DNA from: CAKSFT01 sp045544615
GTDB taxonomy: Bacteria; Bacillota; Clostridia; UBA1381
Assembly: GCA_045544615.1 (NCBI GenBank)
Contig: JAZPZI010000024.1
Span: forward strand, 35,400-99,399
Reading direction: 5' to 3'
DNA: 64,000 nucleotides
Part shown: positions 8,264-17,233 of the stretch, in pieces
Position numbering within the stretch: position 1 is the stretch's first letter
How the letters are laid out: the number at the start of each line of letters is the position of its first letter
Program-made: the position numbers and the translations under genes
Notes under the pieces: model-generated
What the model saw: only the letters and a program-made list of their open reading frames with translations
Databases searched by the model: none
What the model was told of the DNA's origin: nothing

Positions 8264-9079
8264 ATGAATACATATACTTGCTCGAAAGAAGACTTTATTA
8301 AAAATTCAAAAATTCCGGTTCGTGTTATGAAATGCGAAGCCGATATGTACGAAGAAATCGCACAGATAATGTTTGATACAATAAAGGCAAACGGCGATGA
8401 GAAAACCGTTATAATCTGCCCTGTTGGTCCGATCGGACATTATCCGATTTTTGCAAAAAAGGTAAACGAGGCAAAGTTAAGCCTCAAAAACTGCTGGTTC
8501 ATCAATATGGACGAGTACTTGACAGACGATGATAAAACAATCGAGTATGAAAGCATTCTGAGCTTCCATCAGATTATGGACAATATGCTCTACTCGCAGA
8601 TTGATGCTGACCTTGTAATGCCTGAGAATCAGAGACTTTTCCCTGAACCGGGCAAGGAAGCTGAAATTGATGCTTTGATTGAAGAACTCGGTAAGGTTGA
8701 CTGCGTGCTGACAGGTGTTGGCATAAACGGACATATCGCCTTCAACGAACCGCCTGAAGAAGAGGGGGTAACTGTTGACGAGTTCAAGAACATCGGTACA
8801 AGATGTATGAACATCGCAAGAGAAACAATCACCAATAACGGTGCAAATAAGCTCCGTGGTGCACTCGACATTTTCCCGAAAAGATGTATCACACTCGGTA
8901 TGAAACAGCTTTTGAAGGCAAAAACTCTCAAAGTTTATCTTTACTGTCCATGGCAGTGGGGAATTATGCGCAAGATGGCATTGGAGGGTGAAACAGTAAC
9001 TGCACCGGTATCATTCCTGCAGAGTCACCCGAATGCTGAGATGGTAATTACAGAGGATTTATATAATTTTAGTTTATAA
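8264..9079 (+). CDS. Glucosamine-6-phosphate deaminase-like protein (NagB family)
   Basis: A member of the NagB/6-phosphogluconolactonase superfamily, 271 residues. The family motifs MDEYL (general-base Asp, ~residue 80) and GVGINGHIAFNEPP (~residue 150, active-site Asn/His/Glu) are present. These support ring opening or deamination of an amino-sugar phosphate. The N-terminal ~40 residues and the glycine-poor VGPIGHYPIF segment differ from canonical NagB (which has a conserved G-x-T-P region there), so specificity may have shifted. It lies 12 nt after the dehydrogenase and 12 nt before the epimerase. Confidence 0.85.
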   Translation: MNTYTCSKEDFIKNSKIPVRVMKCEADMYEEIAQIMFDTIKANGDEKTVIICPVGPIGHYPIFAKKVNEAKLSLKNCWFINMDEYLTDDDKTIEYESILSFHQIMDNMLYSQIDADLVMPENQRLFPEPGKEAEIDALIEELGKVDCVLTGVGINGHIAFNEPPEEEGVTVDEFKNIGTRCMNIARETITNNGANKLRGALDIFPKRCITLGMKQLLKAKTLKVYLYCPWQWGIMRKMALEGETVTAPVSFLQSHPNAEMVITEDLYNFSL

Positions 9080-9091
9080 GGAGAATTTAAT

Positions 9092-9910
9092 ATGAAATTC
9101 GGTACATTTGTCAGAATTAACGACTTATCTGAAGCAGATGCAAAGTTCAAAATTGTAAAGGATGCAGGCTTTACATCTTGTCAGGTTGTATATAAACCAA
9201 AGGAATACATCATGGAGGATGCAAAGGTTATAAGAGCCGCTGCAGACAAGTACGGAATCGATATTTCAGCACAGTTCTGCGGTCAGCCTGATAACGAAAC
9301 AATCTGGGATATCTACTATGGCTATGCTACAGCAGGTCTCAATGTTGAAGCGTTCAGAGAATCAAGAGTAACATATATCAAAAAGGCTTGTGAATTTGCA
9401 AAGGAACTCGGACTTACAGACTGTGTTATCCACGCAGGTTATGTTCCTAACAACCCATTTGCACCTGAGTATGCAACAATGCTTACATCTGTTTATGCAA
9501 TCGGAACCCACTGTAAAAACCTTGGCTTGAACCTTCTTTTTGAAACAGGCGGTGAATCACCGATTACACTTTTGCGTATGATTGAAGATGTAGGTCTTGA
9601 TAATCTCTACATCAACTTTGACCCTGCAAATATTATGATGTACGGCTACGGTAACCCGGTTGATGCCCTGAAGGTATTCGGAAAGTATGTAAGAAACTTC
9701 CACGGCAAGGACGGTAACTTGCCGACCGATACACGCCACCTCGGTAAGGAAACACCGGCAGGTCAGGGTATGGTTGACTTCCCGACAATCTTTAAGATGT
9801 TTAAAGAACTCGGTTACGACAGATACTGTATTATCGAGCGTGAAATAACAGGCGAACAGCAGATGAAGGATATAATTGCTGCGAAGGAATATTTTGAAAC
9901 ACTCGTTTGA
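9092..9910 (+). CDS. Sugar phosphate isomerase/epimerase (xylose-isomerase-like TIM barrel)
   Basis: AP-endonuclease-2/xylose-isomerase-like TIM barrel of 272 residues. Candidate metal ligands are the Glu in LLFETGG, the Asp in INFDPANI, the His in NFHGKDG and the Glu in IIEREITG. Such proteins isomerise or epimerise keto-sugars, often those made by Gfo/Idh/MocA dehydrogenases, which matches its place between two of them. The substrate cannot be read from sequence. Confidence 0.85.
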   Translation: MKFGTFVRINDLSEADAKFKIVKDAGFTSCQVVYKPKEYIMEDAKVIRAAADKYGIDISAQFCGQPDNETIWDIYYGYATAGLNVEAFRESRVTYIKKACEFAKELGLTDCVIHAGYVPNNPFAPEYATMLTSVYAIGTHCKNLGLNLLFETGGESPITLLRMIEDVGLDNLYINFDPANIMMYGYGNPVDALKVFGKYVRNFHGKDGNLPTDTRHLGKETPAGQGMVDFPTIFKMFKELGYDRYCIIEREITGEQQMKDIIAAKEYFETLV

Positions 9911-9928
9911 TTTTAAGGAGAGAAAACT

Positions 9929-10975
9929 ATGCATTATGCAGGTATTATAGGCTATGGCGGAATGGGAAGCTATCATAATACAAGAATAGAACTTCCCGAC
10001 AATTTCAAGTTTAAGGCTGCTTATGATATAAGAGAGGAAAGACTCAAAAAAGCAGAGAATGACGGACTTATTGCATATCATAGCCTTGAAGAAATTTTGT
10101 CCGATAAAGAAATTGAGGTTATCCTGATTGCCGTGCCGAATGATGTTCATAAAGAACTATGCATCAAGGCAATGGATGCAGGAAAGCATGTTGTATGCGA
10201 AAAGCCGGTTGCGCTGAACTCGGCAGAACTTGAAGAAATGCTTGAGGCATCCGAGAGAAACGGTGTATATTTTACAGTCCATCAGAACAGAAGAATGGAC
10301 GAGGATTACCGCATCATGAAGAAAATCTATGACGAGTTGACACTCGGCGAGGTTTTCAGAATAGAATCAAGAGTTCAGGGCTCACGTGGTATTGCAGATA
10401 CCTGGAGAAGACGAAAGGTTCACGGCGGTGGTATGCTCTATGACTGGGGAATACACCTCATTGACCAGATTCTTATGATGGTAAAATCAAAGGTCGTGTC
10501 GGTATTTGCAGAATTTCAGTATATCAGCACCAATGAGGTTGATGATAACGTAAGAGTTACCATGAATTTCGAAAACGGAGTTTCAGCACTCGTTGAAATC
10601 GGAACCTGTAATTTCATTATGCTTCCTATATGGTATATGGCAGGAAGAACAGGTGCTGCACAGATTGACTACTGGAACCTTGAGGGAAGAATCAATCAGC
10701 TGATTGATAACGATATTAAATTCGAAGACGAAATCCCAAGTACACTTGTCGGACCGTCAATCACATTAGCACCTCGTGCTGCAGATACGATGCGTGAAAT
10801 ACCGCTTCCAAAAGCAGAGGTTGACAAGGCATTCTATTATAAAAACCTTGTAAATGTTTTGGAGGGTAAGGAAGAGTTGACTGTAAAACCGTCAGAAATC
10901 AGAAGATCAATGAAGGTAATCGACCTGGCATTTGAATCGGGAAGAATAAAGCAGGTTATTCCTTGTGAAATTTAA
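9929..10975 (+). CDS. Second Gfo/Idh/MocA-family sugar dehydrogenase
   Basis: A 348-residue oxidoreductase with a Rossmann nucleotide site (AGIIGYGGMGSYH), the conserved Lys in CEKPVAL (~residue 93) and a substrate domain with GGGMLYDWGIHLIDQ. It is clearly diverged from the dehydrogenase at 7163, so the two probably act on different steps. An oxidation, isomerisation, reduction relay as in inositol or keto-sugar pathways is plausible but inferred. Last gene of the operon; a terminator follows. Confidence 0.87.
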   Translation: MHYAGIIGYGGMGSYHNTRIELPDNFKFKAAYDIREERLKKAENDGLIAYHSLEEILSDKEIEVILIAVPNDVHKELCIKAMDAGKHVVCEKPVALNSAELEEMLEASERNGVYFTVHQNRRMDEDYRIMKKIYDELTLGEVFRIESRVQGSRGIADTWRRRKVHGGGMLYDWGIHLIDQILMMVKSKVVSVFAEFQYISTNEVDDNVRVTMNFENGVSALVEIGTCNFIMLPIWYMAGRTGAAQIDYWNLEGRINQLIDNDIKFEDEIPSTLVGPSITLAPRAADTMREIPLPKAEVDKAFYYKNLVNVLEGKEELTVKPSEIRRSMKVIDLAFESGRIKQVIPCEI

Positions 10976-10977
10976 GT

Positions 10978-11016
10978 TGTAAAAAGACGACTCGGAAATC
11001 CGGGCCGTCTTTTTTG
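10978..11016 (+). terminator. Intrinsic terminator of the sugar operon
   Basis: AAAAAGACG...CGTCTTTTTT with an inner CTCGG/CCGGG stem, ending in six T. Confidence 0.85.
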
Positions 11017-11126
11017 TCAAATGAAAAAAAGTTTAAGATAATGCAAATAGTGAAAAATAGTGTACAAATGGCGTAAACTCAAGGCTCATAGACGATAAAA
11101 AAGTAGAAAAAATATACAAAAATCTG

Positions 11127-11155
11127 TTGACAATGCAAAAATTGGGTGATATAAT
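11127..11155 (+). promoter_or_regulatory. Perfect consensus sigma-A promoter of the secreted-protein gene
   Basis: TTGACA (11127-11132), 17-bp spacer, TATAAT (11150-11155): no deviation from consensus. The promoter stands alone after a terminator and drives one long gene. Confidence 0.9.
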
Positions 11156-11158
11156 TAG

Positions 11159-11241
11159 GTTACAGTATTGTAACATTTGTGTAAAGTACCCCATCGCAAA
11201 TAAGCGATTTTACAATCTGTTACAACACTATAAACTTTACA
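11159..11241 (+). promoter_or_regulatory. Structured 5' leader and possible operator
   Basis: GTTACA-GTAT-TGTAAC (11159-11174) is a perfect dyad at the expected transcription start. Further on, TGTAAAGT (11180-11187) can pair with ACTTTACA (11234-11241) and encloses a small ATCGC/GCGAT hairpin. The closing strand ends six nt before the AGGAGG ribosome site (11247-11252), so folding could stabilise the mRNA or affect translation. Confidence 0.55.
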
Positions 11242-11260
11242 AAAATAGGAGGTAAATATA

Positions 11261-13084
11261 ATGAAAAAACTTATAGCTTTATTGGCTGCCGGCACAATGA
11301 TGCTCGGAGTTACAGCTAACGCATTGGTTTTGGAGCAGGATTTCTTCAACTATAACCATATGCTCGTTGATGCTAATGCTTGGTCAGGTCATGCTATGAC
11401 AGCAGATAGTGCTAACGACGGTTCTGCGATTTCTCATGAAGCAACTATCGTTGATGGTCAGGTTGTATTCTCAGGTGTTGACGCATCAATCTATGGTACT
11501 CAGCAGGTAATGTTATCAAAGGTTTTTGCAACAACAGAGGTAACACCTTCTGAAGAAGAAGGCGGCGAAGATGTTGTTACAACAACATACAATGATAAGG
11601 GAACAGGTAAAACTGTAATTTCTTTTGATGCTATGTCAAAGGGTATAAATGGTTGGACAAACGACTATACCGGTGCAAAGATTATGACTCTTTACACAGG
11701 TGAAGAAGGTGATTACACAAAGCTTTTCGATATCAAGATTGGTTACAGAACTTACGATATGAGAATTGACAGTGATAATGCAAAGAGACTTTCTTCTGTT
11801 CATTCTTCTGAAAGTTATTGTATAACAACAACAGGCTTAAATAACATAGCGTTTGAATTGGATCACGATACAGAAACTGTTACTTTGTTTGTAAATGGTG
11901 AAGAGGCTATAGGTAGCACACCATATACATTTGATACAGCTATGTTGAAGGATACACCAATCACAAAGTTGACTCTTAATTATTCTCACAATACAGACAA
12001 GGGTGTTGGTATCATTGATAACCTCAAGGTAGTAAACACAGCGACTGTTGAGGAAGAAGAAGTAGTTACAACTCTTCTTGATGAAAACTTCAATGATACT
12101 ACAAAGAAGTATTTGAGAGACTTCGGTTTGGCTGACGGATTGGATTACTTCTACAGAACTGATAATGCTCTTGGTATCATCAATGACGGTGCTTCAAAGA
12201 AGGGATTCGTTGTTGAAAAGGGAATTGATACTCTTCCTGCAACAGGCAAAGTTGTTGTTGATTTCAGCTTGAATGCTTATGATGCTGAAGGTAACAATAC
12301 TTCATGGATCGGTTTGTACGGAACAGCAGGTAACGATAAGCCAATTTTTGCAATGGGTAACAGAACATCAGCAACTGTTTATGAAAAGGTTGTTGGTTTT
12401 ACTGCATTTAACTCAGGTACAAGAGAACAGGCTAAGTATGTTAACTTCTTTGGTGCTGAAGGCGAAGTGACAGGTAACGGTATTAAATCAGCTACAACTG
12501 TTCCTAACGGCACAGAGTGGGATGTTATCAACGATATCAGATTAGTATTGGATATGGATGCAAAGACTTATAATGTTTATTATAAGGATACAACAGATGA
12601 ATATGTAATCTTCAATGAGACAGAAGATATCCCATTTGCTGATGGTGACGTTGGTACAATCAATAAGATCTGGATTGCTGCTGATGGTAGCGGTTCAAAA
12701 GCTTGCCGTTATGAACTTTCAGATCTTAAGATCTATTCATTGGAATCAGATAAGCCAACTCCGGTTGTATACGAAGGTACAACATTAAAGACTGACATCG
12801 AAGTTGGTGATGCAGTTACAGTTTACGCTCCAATGTACGCTGACTATGAGTATGCTACATTGATTATGGCTGCATACAATGATCAGAACCAGATGGTAAG
12901 CTGCAAGGTTAAGGATTACCCAACACAGATGGTAGGTTATCAGCTTTTGAAGGATACATTCACAATGCCTGCTGGTGCAGAAACATTGAAGGTATTCTTC
13001 TGGGATGGTTTGTATGAATTCATTCCATATTCAACTCCTGCAGAGCTTACAGCTCCTGTAGTTGAAGAAGTACCAGCTGAATAA
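11261..13084 (+). CDS. Secreted protein with two lectin-like (LamG-type) modules
   Basis: A signal peptide (MKKLIALLAAGTMMLGVTANA) with a probable cleavage at ANA|LV and no lipobox precedes a 607-residue extracellular protein. Two related segments of ~200 residues (about 25-240 and 255-490) alternate beta-strands in the style of concanavalin/LamG folds. Each carries DNLKV- or SDLKI-type ends, and acidic EEE/VVTT linkers separate them. A C-terminal domain of ~110 residues follows. Codon use (ACA, GTT, GCT, AAG) is strongly biased compared with neighbours, which with the consensus promoter suggests very high expression. No catalytic motif, anchor or S-layer repeat is recognised; binding of carbohydrate or a structural surface role is a guess. 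Confidence 0.8.
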   Translation: MKKLIALLAAGTMMLGVTANALVLEQDFFNYNHMLVDANAWSGHAMTADSANDGSAISHEATIVDGQVVFSGVDASIYGTQQVMLSKVFATTEVTPSEEEGGEDVVTTTYNDKGTGKTVISFDAMSKGINGWTNDYTGAKIMTLYTGEEGDYTKLFDIKIGYRTYDMRIDSDNAKRLSSVHSSESYCITTTGLNNIAFELDHDTETVTLFVNGEEAIGSTPYTFDTAMLKDTPITKLTLNYSHNTDKGVGIIDNLKVVNTATVEEEEVVTTLLDENFNDTTKKYLRDFGLADGLDYFYRTDNALGIINDGASKKGFVVEKGIDTLPATGKVVVDFSLNAYDAEGNNTSWIGLYGTAGNDKPIFAMGNRTSATVYEKVVGFTAFNSGTREQAKYVNFFGAEGEVTGNGIKSATTVPNGTEWDVINDIRLVLDMDAKTYNVYYKDTTDEYVIFNETEDIPFADGDVGTINKIWIAADGSGSKACRYELSDLKIYSLESDKPTPVVYEGTTLKTDIEVGDAVTVYAPMYADYEYATLIMAAYNDQNQMVSCKVKDYPTQMVGYQLLKDTFTMPAGAETLKVFFWDGLYEFIPYSTPAELTAPVVEEVPAE

Positions 13085-13099
13085 TTTTAAAGCTATATA

Positions 13100-13130
13100 A
13101 AAGAGTCGGACAAAAGTCCGGCTCTTTTTG
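13100..13130 (+). terminator. Strong terminator after the secreted-protein gene
   Basis: AGAGTCGGAC pairs with GTCCGGCTCT, followed by five T. A second hairpin with a T-run (13139-13165, GGCTTCCG/CGGAGGCC) follows at once, so termination is doubled. Confidence 0.88.
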
Positions 13131-13163
13131 TGTCTATAGGGCTTCCGGTTTCGGAGGCCTTTT

Positions 13164-13194
13164 TGCATAAAATACCAAAAAACAGAAAACACTA
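13164..13194 (+). promoter_or_regulatory. Possible forespore (sigma-G) promoter of spoVAD
   Basis: TGCATA (13164-13169), 18-bp spacer and AACACTA (13188-13194) resemble sigma-G elements. Known spoVA operons are forespore-transcribed. The -10 match is partial. Confidence 0.4.
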
Positions 13195-13220
13195 TTTCTA
13201 AAAACTTATGAGGTGATTTT

Positions 13221-14207
13221 TTGAAGGGAAAGACACTTTTGTTTGATAAGGAAATTGTAATTAAAGATACTGCGGCGGTTGTCGGGAAAAAGGAGGGAAA
13301 AGGTCCACTGTCCGATTATTTTGATATGTCGCTCGATGATGATTATTTCGGTGAGGATTCATGGGAAAAAGCCGAAAGTAAGCTTCAGCACGAGGCAATA
13401 AAGCGGGCGATTGATAAGTCGGGTTTTAGCGAAACTGAAATTGATACGGCTTTTTCGGGTGATTTGCTGAACCAGTGTGTCAGCTCGCATTATGCGATGC
13501 GTGACTTGAATATACCATTTCTTGGCGTGTACGGTGCTTGCTCGACTATGGTAGAGTCGATGATTATAGCATCGGTTGCAATAGAGAGCGGATTGTTTGA
13601 AAATGTTGTGTGTGCAACGTCGAGCCATTTTTGTTCTGCAGAAAAGCAGTTCCGTTTTCCGCTTGACTATGGTGGTCAACGTCCGCCGACCTCGCAATGG
13701 ACTGTTACGGGTGCAGGATCTGCTGTGCTTTCTAACAAAGGTATGGGCCCGAAGGTCAAGGCAGCAACTGTTGGAAACATTGTTGATATGGGAATCTGCG
13801 ATTTGAATAATATGGGCTCTGCAATGGCACCTGCGGCTGCAGAAACTATAAAGACTCATATCAAAAACCGTGGTAAGGAATACGATAAGATATTTACCGG
13901 AGACCTTGGTGTTATCGGCTCGGATATTTTGTGCGATATGTTGAATAAAGAGGGAATCGACATTTACTCGATCCACGAGGATTGCGGAAAGCTTATATAT
14001 GACTTGAAAACCGAGGATGTTCACGCCGGTGCAAGCGGTTGCGGCTGTGTTGCAAGTGTATTTGCAGGATATATCTATAATCAGATTAAGACCGGTAATT
14101 TCAAAAAAGTACTGGTTGTTGCAACGGGTGCGCTCATGAATGCGACGATTGTTCAACAGGGCGAGAGCATTCCGGCTATTGCACACGCAATAGAAATCTG
14201 GGCGTAA
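13221..14207 (+). CDS. spoVAD: Stage V sporulation protein AD
   Basis: Part of the SpoVA channel that moves dipicolinic acid into the forespore and out at germination. The product has a thiolase-like fold that binds DPA. The 328 residues include PLSDYFDMSLDDDYFGEDSW-type N-terminal sequence (core DYFDMSLDDDYFGEDSWEKA), the thiolase-like GVYGACSTMVESM segment, and GASGCGCVASVFAGY. TTG is the start, 4-10 nt after GAGGTGA. spoVAE follows; the expected upstream spoVAC is not in the window. Confidence 0.93.
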   Translation: MKGKTLLFDKEIVIKDTAAVVGKKEGKGPLSDYFDMSLDDDYFGEDSWEKAESKLQHEAIKRAIDKSGFSETEIDTAFSGDLLNQCVSSHYAMRDLNIPFLGVYGACSTMVESMIIASVAIESGLFENVVCATSSHFCSAEKQFRFPLDYGGQRPPTSQWTVTGAGSAVLSNKGMGPKVKAATVGNIVDMGICDLNNMGSAMAPAAAETIKTHIKNRGKEYDKIFTGDLGVIGSDILCDMLNKEGIDIYSIHEDCGKLIYDLKTEDVHAGASGCGCVASVFAGYIYNQIKTGNFKKVLVVATGALMNATIVQQGESIPAIAHAIEIWA

Positions 14208-14224
14208 AAGGGAGGGATTGAGTT

Positions 14225-14584
14225 ATGGATTATGTTAAAGCATTTGTTGTCGGTGGCTTGATATGTGTCGTGGGGCAGATTTTGATTGACAAAACAAAGC
14301 TGACACCTGCAAGAATACTTGTGAGCTTTGTGGTTTCGGGTGTTATATTACAGTTTTTAGGAATATACGAAAAAATCGTAGAATTTGCAGGTGCAGGTGC
14401 GACTGTTCCGCTGACGGGATTTGGATATAACCTTTGCAAAGGCGTTGAAAAGGCGATAGCAGAGGAGGGCGTGCTCGGTATCATAACAGGCGGACTTACG
14501 GCAACAGCGGCAGGCATTTGTGCGGCAATACTCTTTGGCTTGATATCAGCACTTGTTTTTAAGCCTAAATCAAAATCGGAATAG
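14225..14584 (+). CDS. spoVAE: Stage V sporulation protein AE (SpoVAEb)
   Basis: A 119-residue membrane protein with four hydrophobic segments, belonging to the SpoVAC/SpoVAEb family that forms the DPA channel in the inner forespore membrane. Conserved features are the GGLICVVGQ start region, the PLTGFGYNLCKG loop and the Gly/Ala-rich TGGLTATAAGICAAILFG helix. It begins 17 nt after spoVAD. SpoVAC and SpoVAE are homologous; position after spoVAD and the short length favour SpoVAE. Confidence 0.88.
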   Translation: MDYVKAFVVGGLICVVGQILIDKTKLTPARILVSFVVSGVILQFLGIYEKIVEFAGAGATVPLTGFGYNLCKGVEKAIAEEGVLGIITGGLTATAAGICAAILFGLISALVFKPKSKSE

Positions 14585-14663
14585 AAAATGTCGGCATTTT
14601 AACAATATTTGAGCGTTTTTCTACTGAATTATTTAACTATTATACAAAAATAGTTTGTCGGGA

Positions 14664-14692
14664 TTTACAAATAAAAAAAGGTGTGATAAAAT
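14664..14692 (+). promoter_or_regulatory. Promoter of the pyrophosphatase gene
   Basis: TTTACA (14664-14669), 17-bp spacer, TAAAAT (14687-14692). Transcription would begin near 14699, ruling out the upstream in-frame start codon at 14655. Confidence 0.7.
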
Positions 14693-14720
14693 TAAAGAAA
14701 AAATGAAAAGAGTGATTGAA

Positions 14721-15251
14721 ATGTCGAATATATGGCACGACATAAGCCCGAAGCGAATTTCTCCTGATGAGTTTATAGTTTGTATCGAAATTCAAAAGGG
14801 CGGCAAAAATAAGTACGAAATGGATAAAGAAACCGGTCTTTTGTATCTGGATAGAGTTTTATACACATCAACCCACTATCCTGCAAATTACGGCTTTATT
14901 CCGAGAACCTATGCTGCAGACGATGACCCACTTGATGTTTTGGTGCTTTGTCAGGAAAGCATAGTTCCTATGACTCTCGTAAAATGCTACCCGATTGGCG
15001 TTATCAAGATGATTGATAATGAACGGGAGGACGAAAAGATTATTGCTGTTCCGGTAAACGACCCGTCAGTTAATATGTATAAGGATATTTCTGAACTTCA
15101 GCAGCACACATTTGAAGAAATGTCGCATTTTTTCAAGGTTTATAAAGCATTGGAAGGAAAAGAAACAGTAGTATCCGAGATAATGGGTGCAGAGGATGCA
15201 AAAGAGATAATAAGAAAAAGTATTGCAAGATACAAGGAATTATTCTGCTAA
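14721..15251 (+). CDS. ppa: Inorganic pyrophosphatase (family I, soluble)
   Basis: Hydrolyses pyrophosphate to phosphate and pulls biosynthetic reactions forward, including ADP-glucose synthesis in the nearby glycogen cluster. The signature DDDPLDVLVL with its metal-binding Asp residues and YPANYGFIPRTYA are intact; the 176 residues match the bacterial family. The ATG at 14721 is used because it lies after the mapped promoter and is preceded by AAGAGTGA; longer in-frame starts fall within the promoter. Single-gene unit with its own terminator. Confidence 0.92.
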   Translation: MSNIWHDISPKRISPDEFIVCIEIQKGGKNKYEMDKETGLLYLDRVLYTSTHYPANYGFIPRTYAADDDPLDVLVLCQESIVPMTLVKCYPIGVIKMIDNEREDEKIIAVPVNDPSVNMYKDISELQQHTFEEMSHFFKVYKALEGKETVVSEIMGAEDAKEIIRKSIARYKELFC

Positions 15252-15255
15252 AATT

Positions 15256-15280
15256 AAGGGCTTTTTGAAAGCCCTTTTTT
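15256..15280 (+). terminator. Terminator of ppa
   Basis: AAGGGCTTT/AAAGCCCTT hairpin with a 3-nt loop and T-run. Confidence 0.88.
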
Positions 15281-15347
15281 CTTTGCTCGAATAACGGCAG
15301 GATTTTTTGAATAGATATATTAAAAAGTCTTGTCGGTGGTGGTTTGA

Positions 15348-16052
15348 TTGATAATTGTAAAGAGTAAGAAAAGCTTGTTAGCGCTCACATTTATTGCTTT
15401 TTTGGGTGTATCATTCGGAGTGTCGCTTCGGTATCTCCCGGCTAAAAAAACATTCTTTTCCGAGTTTTCGGGAAAAACTGTAATAGTCGATGCAGGCCAC
15501 GGACTTCCTGACGGCGGAACTGTAGGGCATTCGGGAACTGTTGAGCACGAGGTAAACTTAAAGCTATCAAAAAAACTCTCCGAGGTGTTAGAAGGCAGAG
15601 GTTTTTCTGTGATTTTAACCCGAGAGGGAGAGGAAAGCCTTGCATTTTCGGAGGATTCGACTATCCGGGAAATGAAGGTAGCGGATATGAAGATGCGGCG
15701 TGAGATTATAGATAAAAGCGGTGCAGACCTGTTTTTATCGGTGCATATGAACTCATACCCGAATGAATCGGTAAGCGGGCTCAGGTTTTTCTATTCGGGT
15801 AATCATCCCGAGGTTAAACCGTTAGCAGAGAGTATGCAGGGAAGCATCTCAAAACTCACGGGTGCAAAATGCTATGAGGTAAAAAAAACACCCACTGACC
15901 TTTATCTTATGAAAAATATTCCTGTTCCGGCGGTGCTTGCAGAATGCGGTTTTTTATCAAACCCGGGCGAGGAGCAAAAGCTAAATGATGAGGAGTATCT
16001 ATCAAAGCTTGCCTGGGCGATGGCGGATGCGATTTGTGAATATTTCAAATAA
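15348..16052 (+). CDS. cwlD: Spore-cortex N-acetylmuramoyl-L-alanine amidase
   Basis: Amidase_3 zinc enzyme of 234 residues with one N-terminal membrane segment (LLALTFIAFLGVSFGVSLRYL). It removes peptide side chains as a first step towards muramic-delta-lactam in the spore cortex. Zinc ligands and catalytic residues are seen in VVDAGHGLPDGG, the Glu of GTVEHEVNL, SVHMNSYPN and the Glu of AVLAECGFLSNP. The length equals that of Bacillus CwlD (~237) and the enzyme lacks wall-binding repeats, which separates it from CwlC/LytC. TTG start after GGTGG. Confidence 0.88.
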   Translation: MIIVKSKKSLLALTFIAFLGVSFGVSLRYLPAKKTFFSEFSGKTVIVDAGHGLPDGGTVGHSGTVEHEVNLKLSKKLSEVLEGRGFSVILTREGEESLAFSEDSTIREMKVADMKMRREIIDKSGADLFLSVHMNSYPNESVSGLRFFYSGNHPEVKPLAESMQGSISKLTGAKCYEVKKTPTDLYLMKNIPVPAVLAECGFLSNPGEEQKLNDEEYLSKLAWAMADAICEYFK

Positions 16053-16053
16053 A

Positions 16054-16078
16054 AAGCCGAAGCATTATGCTTCGGCTT
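16054..16078. terminator. Bidirectional terminator between cwlD and the Mrp gene
   Basis: AAGCCGAAGCA pairs with TGCTTCGGCTT around TTA between converging genes. Confidence 0.85.
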
Positions 16079-16085
16079 AATTATG

Positions 16086-16901
<816 letters not shown>

Positions 16902-17058
16902 ATTTATTCCTCCGTTTTCGTGATGTAGGGTGGCAATTTGCCAACATTTTTATTATACTCCAATGTTATTTAGATGTCAAGTTATGTGAATTTTTTTGAG
17001 CATAAAAAATATATTTTAATATAGTACAAACAAAATTGCCGATAAACAAAACGTAATT

Positions 17059-17071
17059 GTGCATTATGCAC
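17059..17071. promoter_or_regulatory. Palindrome upstream of the glycogen cluster
   Basis: GTGCAT-T-ATGCAC is a perfect 6-1-6 palindrome ~35 bp above the glgB -35 element. It is followed by a second interrupted dyad (GCAC...GTGC, 17068-17083). The 330-bp gap 16902-17233 otherwise holds only A/T-rich DNA and the glgB promoter. Confidence 0.45.
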
Positions 17072-17104
17072 TAAATAATGTGCTAAATTCGTTTGTTATT
17101 GTTC

Positions 17105-17133
17105 TTTACTAACAGAAATTTTAGTGTTATAAT
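17105..17133 (+). promoter_or_regulatory. Promoter of the glgB-glgC-glgD operon
   Basis: TTTACT (17105-17110), 17-bp spacer, TATAAT (17128-17133). A ~95-nt leader precedes glgB. Confidence 0.7.
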
Positions 17134-17233
17134 ATGAAATAGGATGCAAAAAGAGTATATAATATATAGGTATATTGGAAAAGATAAAAAATATAATAAT
17201 ATGTATAAATAAACGAAGGAAAAGAGGGGAATT

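Noticed and set aside
9557..10150. 197-codon open frame opposite the epimerase/dehydrogenase junction
   Set aside because: Crosses two well-supported genes on the other strand and lacks a start context.
13359..14186. 275-codon open frame opposite spoVAD
   Set aside because: Antisense shadow of a conserved gene; composition (Arg/Cys/Asn-rich) is not protein-like.
16902..17233. Hidden small gene in the 330-bp gap before glgB
   Set aside because: Only A/T-rich DNA, two dyads and the glgB promoter; no open frame with a ribosome site.
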